Shown here piece after piece: positions 45,505-53,368 of a stretch of 64,000 bases of DNA. The notes beneath the pieces are model-generated. The model saw nothing but the letters and a program-made list of their open reading frames with translations, searched no databases and was not told where the DNA came from. The stretch is taken from the NCBI RefSeq assembly GCF_900129245.1, contig NZ_FQUT01000019.1:1-64000 (forward strand), written 5' to 3'. Both the position numbers and the translations under genes were made by a program. The stretch is from Chryseobacterium arachidis (GTDB lineage: Bacteria > Bacteroidota > Bacteroidia > Flavobacteriales > Weeksellaceae). How positions within the stretch are numbered: the first letter of the stretch is position 1; each line of letters starts with the position of its first letter.

Positions 45505-45915
45505 GTAAAAATAATCGTTTTATATGAGGTGAAATTAATTCTAAAGCTTTGATTTTTAATCCTACAGTTATCAAACCCTTCAATACAACAGCTGTACTAT
45601 ATTTCTCTTTTTCGGAGTACAAAATAAAGACATTAAAATTCAAATTGTTTTAACACAACATTATTTTAAAATCAATACAACATTAATTTCCCATTTTGAG
45701 AAAATTACAATAAATCTAATTGTAAACACATCAGACAGGGAGTTTCCCGCATTCACACAATTTTAAAAAACACTTAACACATTGTATAATCAATTTGAGA
45801 AAAGACTCATTAATTTCGTAGTCAGAAAGCTTGAGAACATTTTTTACGATTAGATTTATAATAGGAAAGACCATCAGATTTTAATGGTCTTTTCTTTTTC
45901 AGGTTTTTTTGATTA
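45505..45915 (+). other. Gap between convergent genes with a candidate small RNA
   Basis: No credible ORF. The stretch is AT-rich. At 45866-45900 there is a second, plus-oriented terminator (AAAGACCAT/ATGGTCTTT, then a pyrimidine tail). msrA already ends at 45504, so this hairpin may end an unrecognised short transcript that starts between about 45700 and 45840. No promoter match at proper spacing was found. Confidence 0.35.
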
Positions 45916-47706
45916 CTACAGACGTTTGATCTTTTGCTTTTTCAGATCAATTTCAAAATGATCGGCCGGATCACCGTTTGAAAGCAATGAAAGAATTTTA
46001 AACACAGATTTTAATTGTAAAATAAACGGATCTTGGGATCGATTTTCCTGAAACAGGTTCTCTAAGGTCTGATATTGCCGTAATCGCTCTTTCGGAATGT
46101 CTTTTTTTGCCAGTTCATCAGCGGATTGAAACTTATAGAGATCCAACAGCAGATCCTTAAAATTCCACGCTTTAAAACCATCGGTTCTGATTCTATTTTC
46201 TTGTAATTGAACTTTATTTTGAACGAGCAACAAAAGATCTTTCCCATTTAATTTTTCTGCCTTTTCAATAAAATCTTTTGGCCAGTCGTTGGGAATCATT
46301 CTCAACCGAACCAGCTCTCTTAAATGAAACAGCATAAAATCATGATACGATTTCGACTGTAAAATATCTTTATTCCAGAGGATCTGGTTTTTATCTTTTT
46401 GTAAAGCTTCATATTCTTTTTCATACAGCGGGAATAATTCATCAAAACCCGGAACATCCTGTAAAACTTCTGTCCGGACTTCCATCTGATCAGGAGATTT
46501 TATCGTCAAGACTTTGTATGCCGGAAGATAAGCCGCCAACGAAGGTACCTGAATATTCACCAGCATCTTATCCCCAAACGTTCTGATTCCTGTATCGTTG
46601 ATATGCATGTGACCGGCAAAATGAATCTGAAGACCGGCATCGGCAAAGGCCTTTGCCACTTCTTCATCGGGAACTCTTTCCAGCTGCCATTTTTTTTCGC
46701 CTAACAAATTTTTAATTTCACTCGTCGCTCCATCATTGAAATCGATCATCGGATAATGGGTGAAAGCAATGACTGTTTTTCCGTTCAGTTTTGCTTCCTT
46801 TGTAATCTTTTTTACCCAATCAATCAGATGTTTTTTATGAGACAAAACATTGTTGTAACCCAAGCTTGCCCCTTTATAATTGGCAGGATTATTGGGATTG
46901 CCATTTAAGTTTTTAGGAATGTAAGTATTTCCGTCAATGGCAATTATCCAAACGTCTTTTACTGGTTCAACAACATAACTTAAATCCGGCACAGAAAAAC
47001 CTTTAGCCACTTCATACATTCTTCTGGAGTAATCGGCATTTTGAAAAGCTTTTTCGTAAGAATAATTTTTAACGGACTGAAAATTGAATGGCGTACTCCA
47101 AAAGAGATTTTCTTTTTTAGGATAAAACCCAAAGTCTTTTAACTCATCTAAAATTTCCAGATAACCAGATTCTGCAATGTCTTTGGTGATGATTTTATTC
47201 TTTACTTTCCCGATGTTTTCCTTACTGTAAATTCCCAATGAATTTCCGTCCGGTTCGAGAAAGTCATCTTTTCCTGAATCCTGCCGAAACGGCCCGACCG
47301 GATCATGATTTCCTGTGGTAATATAAAAATCGATGCTATATTTGTTGTGATATTGTTCTAAAATTTCGCGTAAACCCCGGATATTATACGCTTGTCCGTC
47401 ATCCGAAAAATCACCGGGCATGGCAACGATTTTAATTCCTTTTTTCGCAACATCATCCAATGCTTTTAAGAAAGCAAAATAATTTTCATTAAAAATTCTT
47501 GTGGAGTGCAACTGAGAATCCATCGTTCTCAAGATCGTTGATTTTCCCGTTTTGGGATTGATAATTCCTTTAAAATCATGATCCGAAAAACCTCCATACA
47601 AATCCTGAAAATGCACATCCGAAAGAAAAGCGATTTGTACAGATTTTTGCTGAGCCGAAAACAGCGAGAACAGCATTAACAAAAATGAGAATATTCCTTT
47701 ATTCAT
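45916..47706 (-). CDS. Secreted metallophosphoesterase
   Basis: A 596-residue protein with signal peptide MNKGIFSFLLMLFSLFSAQ. The phosphoesterase motifs are IAFLSDVHFQD, MPGDFSDDG, TTGNHDPVG, FTHYPMID and FAGHMHIND, giving the binuclear metal site within residues 20-370. The C-terminal ~220 residues are a helical extension without recognised motif. It probably hydrolyses phosphate esters in the periplasm or outside. It is 72 bases downstream of the membrane gene at 47779, possibly in one operon. Confidence 0.85.
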   Translation of the reverse strand: MNKGIFSFLLMLFSLFSAQQKSVQIAFLSDVHFQDLYGGFSDHDFKGIINPKTGKSTILRTMDSQLHSTRIFNENYFAFLKALDDVAKKGIKIVAMPGDFSDDGQAYNIRGLREILEQYHNKYSIDFYITTGNHDPVGPFRQDSGKDDFLEPDGNSLGIYSKENIGKVKNKIITKDIAESGYLEILDELKDFGFYPKKENLFWSTPFNFQSVKNYSYEKAFQNADYSRRMYEVAKGFSVPDLSYVVEPVKDVWIIAIDGNTYIPKNLNGNPNNPANYKGASLGYNNVLSHKKHLIDWVKKITKEAKLNGKTVIAFTHYPMIDFNDGATSEIKNLLGEKKWQLERVPDEEVAKAFADAGLQIHFAGHMHINDTGIRTFGDKMLVNIQVPSLAAYLPAYKVLTIKSPDQMEVRTEVLQDVPGFDELFPLYEKEYEALQKDKNQILWNKDILQSKSYHDFMLFHLRELVRLRMIPNDWPKDFIEKAEKLNGKDLLLLVQNKVQLQENRIRTDGFKAWNFKDLLLDLYKFQSADELAKKDIPKERLRQYQTLENLFQENRSQDPFILQLKSVFKILSLLSNGDPADHFEIDLKKQKIKRL

Positions 47707-47778
47707 CTTAAAATAGACGAAATTAAAGGAATATCCTGCGAATTGTTTTAATTGAATTTTAAATTATTGTGAAGGAAA

Positions 47779-48615
47779 TTATTCCACCTGAATAGAATCT
47801 GCATTTTTACCCGCATACTTTTCAATCATCGGCGCAGTAGATTTTCTTAGTTCCCTGTTATTGTCAGGATCAATTCCGTCTGCTGTAAAAAATTCTACGT
47901 CTCCGTAATATTTAGAATACCATGTCTTTCCAAGGGAGTTTTCAACAGTCATTGTGTCTTTTCTTGTGATTCTCTTGAAAAATTTGAACCTAAATTCATC
48001 CATTGCGACAACTTCAAATTCAGGACTTATGTAAGTACTGTCTGTTGCAATATACATTTCTCCATCCCAATACATATACTTTTTTTCAGTTGCAAGTTCC
48101 ATACCTGATATAAAACCTAAAGTATTCGTTTTTTTATTGTTAGAAAAAACAACGCTGCCTGTAGCAAGACAAATAAGTAAAGCCATTTCCATAATTCCTA
48201 ATCCATTTTTTTTCATAAAATCAGGCATTTTAAAGTATTGCTCATTGGTAATATTAATGATGACTTTAGAAATTTTTTCCGTTAAGGATTCTTCATCCCC
48301 ATCTACAGCTATTTTTACTGTTGTTTTATTTACCTCATCATCTTTTTTGACAAAAGTTCTGGAGAATTCTGTAAAATCGCTATAACCTAAATAATTACTT
48401 AGCTTATTCAATGTGTCAGGTTCAGGAGCCATTTCCTTTCCTGTTCCTAAAACATAAGCTTCATAATATCTAACAAATGTCTTTTCATCCACATAAAGAT
48501 TAAAAGCTTCAAGATGGACTTTTAAAAAAAGAGATAAAGGATATTTTTTACTCTTACCAGAATCTAATTCTCCTTGTTTAAATACTTCATTGATTAGTAG
48601 TTTTATTTTGGACAT
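47779..48615 (-). CDS. Single-pass membrane protein, target of the IR-controlled promoter
   Basis: A 278-residue protein. Residues about 1-90 form a helical N-terminal region; PEPDTLNKLSNYLGYSDFTEF resembles a helix-turn-helix-like segment seen in Bacteroidetes membrane proteins (weak by eye). One membrane helix lies at 139-158 (LGIMEMALLICLATGSVVF), followed by a ~115-residue exterior domain with no known motif. Its promoter has the inverted repeat at 48666-48681. It is divergent from the sensor-kinase locus. Function unknown; it could sense or transmit the envelope signal. Confidence 0.7.
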   Translation of the reverse strand: MSKIKLLINEVFKQGELDSGKSKKYPLSLFLKVHLEAFNLYVDEKTFVRYYEAYVLGTGKEMAPEPDTLNKLSNYLGYSDFTEFSRTFVKKDDEVNKTTVKIAVDGDEESLTEKISKVIINITNEQYFKMPDFMKKNGLGIMEMALLICLATGSVVFSNNKKTNTLGFISGMELATEKKYMYWDGEMYIATDSTYISPEFEVVAMDEFRFKFFKRITRKDTMTVENSLGKTWYSKYYGDVEFFTADGIDPDNNRELRKSTAPMIEKYAGKNADSIQVE

Positions 48616-48636
48616 ATATAGTTTTTAAGGGTATTA

Positions 48637-48681
48637 CAAAATACTTGATTTTCTACCGTGTCGCATTACGGGTTTCCGTAA
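48637..48681 (-). promoter_or_regulatory. Promoter with TTACGG-N4-CCGTAA inverted repeat (site 1)
   Basis: TTACGG-GTTT-CCGTAA at 48666-48681. On the minus strand a -7-like TATTTTG (48643-48637, one base shorter than consensus) follows, with TTTG starting 25 bases after the repeat. There is no -33 TTG. The same repeat with the same 25-base distance lies at 51651. Proposed binding site of the adjacent response regulator. Confidence 0.65.
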
Positions 48682-48698
48682 CGAATATCCTGTCCATC

Positions 48699-48730
48699 TT
48701 ATGTCTATTGATGTCTATTTTGTGTCTGTG
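48699..48730. repeat. Three 10-base direct repeats
   Basis: ATGTCTATTG, ATGTCTATTT and TGTGTCTGTG follow one another at exact 10-base period from 48701. This is one helical turn, so a protein could bind them on one face. They lie between site 1 and the peptide leader. Confidence 0.5.
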
Positions 48731-48840
48731 ACATCATATAAAATTCCCAGAAATTTGTAATCAGAAATCAGTTGATAAACAAATAATTAAAACAAAAGAC
48801 AATAACAAATTTACCAAACTGATTTCAAAAATCGCCAGAT

Positions 48841-48972
48841 AAAACGGAAGAAAACTCCGGGTTGGGAAGCAGATGTTTCTCTTCCGTTTTTGAAGGTTCA
48901 CTTCCCAAAAAATTTTAGAAGCGCTTCGAAATTTTAAATGTGTACAGCTCACGATAAATACTTCGTGAGAGG
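48841..48972 (+). ncRNA. Structured leader upstream of the secreted peptide gene
   Basis: Several stems lie in series: AAAACGGAAGA/TCTTCCGTTTT (48841-48891, followed by T run, terminator-like), TTGGGAAG (48863-48870 region) with CTTCCCAA (from 48901), GAAGC/GCTTC inside a larger AT inverted repeat (about 48908-48935), and CTCACGA/TCGTGAG (48947-48972). The second stem uses bases in the loop of the first, so the two are mutually exclusive, as in an attenuator. A cis-regulatory RNA or a small RNA is inferred. The rest of the 392-base gap (48616-49007) holds site 1 and the direct repeats. Confidence 0.45.
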
Positions 48973-49007
48973 AAGAAAACAAATTTCAACTTCAAATTTT
49001 TTGAACA

Positions 49008-49214
49008 ATGTTAAACTTCATATTGATGCTAATCTCATTAGCATTCGGAAATAATAATGCAAATACATCATCATGTAATCACGATAATAACGGACAGACA
49101 ACCACTCAATTGACAAATCCGGGCGGCGGAACTGATCCGGGAGATCCTCCAGGCAGTGGAGGTAATACGGGGGGCAATACAGGACAGACTCCACCTCCAT
49201 TTACACAACCTTAA
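49008..49214 (+). CDS. Small secreted Gly/Pro/Thr-rich peptide
   Basis: A 68-residue protein: a short hydrophobic signal-like N-terminus (MLNFILMLISLAFG) and a low-complexity polar tail (NNNANTSSCNHDNNGQTTTQ, then Gly/Pro repeats such as GGGTDPGDPPGSGG). One Cys, at about 23. It is monocistronic with its own terminator, placed between a structured leader and a sensor-kinase gene. It could be a ligand or a wall-associated peptide; inferred from position only. No family recognised. Confidence 0.6.
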   Translation: MLNFILMLISLAFGNNNANTSSCNHDNNGQTTTQLTNPGGGTDPGDPPGSGGNTGGNTGQTPPPFTQP

Positions 49215-49225
49215 TTAATCATTAC

Positions 49226-49255
49226 AGGGCAGATTGTTTAGATCTGCTCTTTTTT
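49226..49255 (+). terminator. Terminator after the secreted peptide gene
   Basis: AGGGCAGAT/ATCTGCTCT stem with one G-T pair and six T. Confidence 0.85.
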
Positions 49256-49284
49256 ATTACTTTGTAACATTAAAACTTAAAACC

Positions 49285-50925
49285 ATGAAAAACTCCTTTT
49301 TATTTATCTTTCTAGTCTTATTTTCTTCTTGTAAGAAGACCAATCCTTTAGATCAAAGGGAAAGTATTGCGAATACTTACTATAAAAAAGCAAAAGAAAT
49401 AGATCAAGACTCTGCTTTTTATTATTTCAACTTAGCAAAAAATGCCTATCTAGAAAAACAAGATTCTGTTGGAGTTGGAAAATCGTTAGTAAATATGGCA
49501 ATTATTCAACATTATAATGGTGATTATTACGGAAGTATTGAAACTTCTCTTGAAGCAAATAAATTTCTCAAGAACACTCAGGATAGTATCATTAAACTTA
49601 CATTAGCCGCCAGCTATAATAATATGGGAATATGTTCTTCATATCTTTATGAATTTGATAATTCAGTGAAATTTTATAAAGAAGCCATTAAATACGCAAA
49701 TATTCCCGAAAATAAATACACATATTACAATAATCTTGGAAATGTACTAACAACAATAGAAAAATACCCAGAGGCAAAAAAAAATCTTAAACAAGCTCTT
49801 AATACAAAAAATAAAATTTCATATGCACGAGCATTAAATAACTTAGCACGAGCAAAATTTAATGAAAACCCACAATACGATGCTTTACCCGAACTTTATC
49901 AAGCATTAAAGATTAGACAAGAAGAGAAAAATCCGTACGAAGAAAATTCCAGTTATGCTACGCTATCTAATTATTTTTTAAAGAGAGATTCTACTAAGGC
50001 ACTTGATTATGCAAAAAAAATGCTCGAAGTTTCAACTAAAAACGATAGTAAAGAAGATCAAATCCAAGCTTTACAAAAGATAATTAATTTAGACAAAAAA
50101 AATTATTTTAGATATTTTGGCAGGTTTCAAACATTAAATGATAGTTTACAAATTGCCAAAAGTAAAGCTAAGAATCAATTTGCGGTCGTAAGATATGATG
50201 TAGAACAAAAAAATGCTGAAAATCAAATATTAAAAAACAAAAGTTTCAAACAAAACATTGGTCTTGCAGCTTTAGCATTAGCATTAATCGGAGGTGCATT
50301 CTACTACAAAAAAAGAAAAAAACGCCTTCAGCAAGAAAAAGAACTCGAAGTAAAAAACACACAGCTCAAAATGTCGAAAAAGGTTCATGATGTGGTTGCG
50401 AATGGCTTGTATCACATGATGATTGATGTTCAGAATAATCCTGAAATGGATAAGACAAGAATTCTCAATGATATCGAAAAAATGTATGAAGAATCTAGAG
50501 ACATTTCGCATGAAAATATTGCAGAAAAAGATTTTGCGCAACGCTTCATCAATATGATTACCTCCTACTCTTCCGAGGAACAGAGAGTCTTGCCGGTGAG
50601 TTACAAGGAAAGTATTTGGGAAAATATTCCCTACAATACGCAGCTTGAATTGTATTACATCATAAGAGAGATTCTTGTGAACATGAAAAAACACAGCAAG
50701 GCAAAACGGGCTTCTGTGAAATTTGAAAAAAATGATATAAATTTAATCATAAGATATACCGACAACGGCGTAGGAATCGGGGATCTGAATCAGCAAAAAG
50801 GTACAGGAATACATAATACGGAAAACCGTATTGAAAGCATTGGAGGAGATATTACTTTTGAAAAAAATCCGACAGGAGGATTAATTATTGAGATAACCAT
50901 ACCAATACAATCGAAATATGTTTAA
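49285..50925 (+). CDS. TPR-containing sensor histidine kinase, lipoprotein-type
   Basis: The start at 49285 is chosen over 49234 because MKNSFLFIFLVLFSSC gives a lipobox with Cys16. 546 residues. Residues about 25-300 are TPR-like helices (SYNNMGICSSYLYEFDNSV, YYNNLGNVLTTIEKYPEA), outside the inner membrane. One membrane helix lies at about 325-342. The kinase has a HisKA_3 region (KKVHDVVANGLYHMM, His368) and an HATPase (DNGVGIGD, GTGIHNTENRI). It phosphorylates the overlapping response regulator gene's product. The signal is unknown; TPRs suggest a protein or peptide. Confidence 0.9.
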   Translation: MKNSFLFIFLVLFSSCKKTNPLDQRESIANTYYKKAKEIDQDSAFYYFNLAKNAYLEKQDSVGVGKSLVNMAIIQHYNGDYYGSIETSLEANKFLKNTQDSIIKLTLAASYNNMGICSSYLYEFDNSVKFYKEAIKYANIPENKYTYYNNLGNVLTTIEKYPEAKKNLKQALNTKNKISYARALNNLARAKFNENPQYDALPELYQALKIRQEEKNPYEENSSYATLSNYFLKRDSTKALDYAKKMLEVSTKNDSKEDQIQALQKIINLDKKNYFRYFGRFQTLNDSLQIAKSKAKNQFAVVRYDVEQKNAENQILKNKSFKQNIGLAALALALIGGAFYYKKRKKRLQQEKELEVKNTQLKMSKKVHDVVANGLYHMMIDVQNNPEMDKTRILNDIEKMYEESRDISHENIAEKDFAQRFINMITSYSSEEQRVLPVSYKESIWENIPYNTQLELYYIIREILVNMKKHSKAKRASVKFEKNDINLIIRYTDNGVGIGDLNQQKGTGIHNTENRIESIGGDITFEKNPTGGLIIEITIPIQSKYV

Positions 50926-51580
50926 AAAAGTACTGATAGCCGAAGATCATGAAGTCAGAAATTTAGGCGTGGTCAATGCCCTTACCGAATTACAGATTCA
51001 GCATTTTGATTTTGTGAATTACTGTGATGATGCATTGCAAAAAATAAAAACTACTGCTGCAACTGTTGAATCCTACGATCTGCTGATTACAGATCTGTCT
51101 TTTGATAAAGACCATATTTTGCAGAAGATCAATTCCGGACAACAACTCATTGAAGAAGTCAAAAAAATTCAGCCGAACCTGAAAGTCATTGCCTTTTCCA
51201 TTGAGAAGAAACCGAAGATTATTGATGATCTTTTTAAAATACACAAAATTAATGGTTTTGTAAGTAAAGGCAGAAATGACGGAAAAGATCTCAGAAGCAC
51301 AATTAAAAAAGTTTTTTCCGGCGAAACCGTTATTCCGCAGGAGATTTTAAATTCCATTAGAAATACTTCCTTTGAGTTTACAGAATATGACGTTACGCTT
51401 ATTGAACTTCTTGCCAAAGGATGGAAACAGGGCGATATCGAAAAACATTTTAAAGAAAACAAAATTACACCCGACAGTAAGAGTGCCATCGAAAAAAGGC
51501 TGAATGATCTCCGCTACGAATTGGGAGCCAAAAATAATATCGAACTTGTTGTAATGTGCAAAGACATCGGTATTATCTAA
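50918..51580 (+). CDS. Response regulator with C-terminal helix-turn-helix
   Basis: A 220-residue protein overlapping the kinase gene by eight bases. The receiver has acidic IAEDHE, the phosphoacceptor Asp59 in LLITDLSFD, and the Lys of GFVSKGRND. The C-terminal ~75 residues (FTEYDVTLIELLAKGWKQGDI and IEKRLNDLRYELGAKNNIE) form a NarL/LuxR-like HTH, though longer between helices than usual. It is the probable binder of the two inverted repeats in this locus, an inference from position and palindromy. Confidence 0.88.
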   Translation: MFKKVLIAEDHEVRNLGVVNALTELQIQHFDFVNYCDDALQKIKTTAATVESYDLLITDLSFDKDHILQKINSGQQLIEEVKKIQPNLKVIAFSIEKKPKIIDDLFKIHKINGFVSKGRNDGKDLRSTIKKVFSGETVIPQEILNSIRNTSFEFTEYDVTLIELLAKGWKQGDIEKHFKENKITPDSKSAIEKRLNDLRYELGAKNNIELVVMCKDIGII

Positions 51581-51604
51581 TCTTCTATTTTATCAAAAAC
51601 TAAT

Positions 51605-51635
51605 AACCTTTCAGGAACTCTGGAAGGTTTTTTTA
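51605..51635 (+). terminator. Terminator after the response regulator
   Basis: AACCTTTCAG/CTGGAAGGTT stem and T run. It separates the regulator pair from the ten-gene operon. Confidence 0.87.
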
Positions 51636-51650
51636 TTAAATATTCTGCGT

Positions 51651-51695
51651 TTACGGTTTTCCGTAACCGATCGAAAATTAATGCTCATATTTTTG
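51651..51695 (+). promoter_or_regulatory. Operon promoter with TTACGG-N4-CCGTAA inverted repeat (site 2)
   Basis: TTACGG-TTTT-CCGTAA at 51651-51666, then TATTTTTG (51688-51695), a full -7 match. The TTTG begins 25 bases after the repeat, as at site 1. The repeat centre is near -42 from the expected start, the position of a class II activator site, and no -33 TTG exists. Activation by the phosphorylated regulator is inferred. Confidence 0.7.
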
Positions 51696-51723
51696 GATTG
51701 TTAAACAATAAATAATTTTTGTT

Positions 51724-51891
51724 ATGAAAAAACCATTAGGAACAAAAGCGAAAACAGGAGAAAGTTGTCCTGAATCAGGAGTTTGGAAGGTTGTTGGAAA
51801 CCCTTCTACAACAGCCCCAATTTCAAAAGGAAACAGAATGCCTCCTTACGATGGAAAAGCGGTTACTTGGGAATTAATTCAATACGCTTAG
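51724..51891 (+). CDS. YjzC-like small protein
   Basis: A 55-residue protein, first in the operon. KTGESCPESGVWKVVG, then ISKGNRMPPYDGKAVTWELI follows the pattern of YjzC-like peptides (Gly-Glu-x-CP-x-SG then a KG-x-x-x-P turn and Trp). Single Cys; no signal peptide. Role unknown. Preceded by the inverted-repeat promoter and followed by the YegP-like gene 62 bases on. Confidence 0.72.
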   Translation: MKKPLGTKAKTGESCPESGVWKVVGNPSTTAPISKGNRMPPYDGKAVTWELIQYA

Positions 51892-51953
51892 ATCTAATTT
51901 CCAGTGATTATTTCTTTAATCACTGGATTTACAAATAGAAATAAAAAACAACC

Positions 51954-52292
51954 ATGGGAAAATTTATCATCACTCAAAGAGTAAATAAAGAGTATCAGTT
52001 TAATCTGAAAGCCGGAAATGGCGAAATTATTTTAACAAGCGAAGGCTATGTCCAGAAAGCTTCGTGTGTAAAAGGAATTGAATCCGTTAAAATTAATTCT
52101 CAGGACGCTTCCAGATACGACCGAAGAGTTGCAGTGAATAAAAAAGACTATTTCGTTCTTAAAGCAAGAAACGGTGAAATTATCGGAAAAAGCCAGCTTT
52201 ACAGCACAAAATCAGGCATGGAAAACGGAATTGCTTCGGTAAAGCAAAATGCTCCGACTGCAGAAATTATTGATGAAACTTTAAAAAAATAA
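51954..52292 (+). CDS. YegP family protein (DUF1508 tandem)
   Basis: A 112-residue protein with two DUF1508 repeats: YQFNLKAGNGEIILTSEGY and YFVLKARNGEIIGKSQLY, each followed by a GI-x-SVK segment. The fold is a small beta-sheet found across bacteria, often with unknown function. The next gene starts three bases after its stop, so translation is coupled. Confidence 0.85.
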   Translation: MGKFIITQRVNKEYQFNLKAGNGEIILTSEGYVQKASCVKGIESVKINSQDASRYDRRVAVNKKDYFVLKARNGEIIGKSQLYSTKSGMENGIASVKQNAPTAEIIDETLKK

Positions 52293-52295
52293 ATC

Positions 52296-53366
52296 ATGGA
52301 TCTTAAAATTAAACTTGAACAGTTACATCAGAAAGTCATCGGTTTAAAAGACCAGATCGGAACGGAAGAAGCAACAAAAAATGCCTTCGTTATGCCTTTT
52401 ATCCAAATTTTAGGATATGATATTTTCAATCCAACGGAGGTCGTTCCCGAACATGTTTGCGATATTGGAACCAAAAAAGGAGAAAAAGTTGACTATGTCA
52501 TCAAAAATAATGATGAGCCGATTTTCATTATTGAATGTAAACACTGGAAAGAAAGTGCTGATGCGCATAATTCTCAGCTTCACAGATATTATCATGTATC
52601 GAAAACAAGATTCGGAGTTTTGACGAACGGAATAGTTTATAACTTCTACACAGATCTTGAGAAACCTAATATTATGGATGAAAAACCTTTTTTCACGATT
52701 AATATTGAAGACCTAAAAGACAGTTCCATCAAAATTCTGGAAAGCTTCACCAAGAAAGACTATAATCTGGAAAGTATTCTCGATTCCGCAGAAGCCTTAA
52801 AATACATCAAAGCCATCAGAAAAGAATTTGAGAAAGAAATTGAAAATCCGTCTGATGAACTGGTAAAGCTCTTGGTTAACCGTTTTTTTGAAAAACCTTT
52901 AACGGCAAACCGGATGATTTCGTTTAAAGAATATGCCAAAAAAGCATTAACAACTTCTATCAACGAATCCATCAGTTTCCGTTTAAAATCAGCCTTAAGC
53001 ATTAATGAACAGATCGAAAAACAGGAAGACGACGTTAAAAGTTCGCAGCCTATTGATGAAAATAACGAATCCAAAATCGTAACAACAGAAGAAGAGCTGG
53101 AAGGATTTCAAATTGTAAAAGCCATTCTAAGAGAAAAAATTCCTTCTGCAAGAATTGCTTACAGAGATACTTTGTCATACTTCGCAATTTTATTGGATGA
53201 TAATAATAGAAAACCGCTTTGCAGACTTCACTTCAATACCGCTAATAAATATTTGGAAACTTTTCACAACGGAAAAGAAGCGGGAGAGAAAGTTCTATTA
53301 AACACACTTGACGAAATCTACAATTACAGAAACCAGCTTCATCAGACATTAGAAAACTATAACTAA
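52296..53366 (+). CDS. HsdR-N-type PD-(D/E)XK nuclease domain protein
   Basis: A 356-residue protein. The N-terminal ~180 residues resemble the type I restriction HsdR N-terminal nuclease domain: EEATKNAFVMPFIQILGYD, then Asp66 in KVDYVI, and Glu80-x-Lys82 in FIIECKHW, the PD-(D/E)XK triad. The rest (about 240-350) is a small unassigned domain. There is no helicase, methylase or specificity subunit beside it, so it is not an ordinary restriction system. Inside an envelope-type operon it could be a nucleic-acid effector; inference. Confidence 0.78.
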   Translation: MDLKIKLEQLHQKVIGLKDQIGTEEATKNAFVMPFIQILGYDIFNPTEVVPEHVCDIGTKKGEKVDYVIKNNDEPIFIIECKHWKESADAHNSQLHRYYHVSKTRFGVLTNGIVYNFYTDLEKPNIMDEKPFFTINIEDLKDSSIKILESFTKKDYNLESILDSAEALKYIKAIRKEFEKEIENPSDELVKLLVNRFFEKPLTANRMISFKEYAKKALTTSINESISFRLKSALSINEQIEKQEDDVKSSQPIDENNESKIVTTEEELEGFQIVKAILREKIPSARIAYRDTLSYFAILLDDNNRKPLCRLHFNTANKYLETFHNGKEAGEKVLLNTLDEIYNYRNQLHQTLENYN

Positions 53367-53368
53367 CC

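Noticed and set aside
45455..45643. 62-codon ORF on the minus strand after msrA
   Set aside because: It spans the msrA terminator, has no promoter and reads as low-complexity Lys/Leu-rich sequence; not a credible gene.
48761..48982. 73-codon ORF on the minus strand over the leader hairpins
   Set aside because: It overlaps the structured leader, has no domain and no promoter match; more likely a chance frame.
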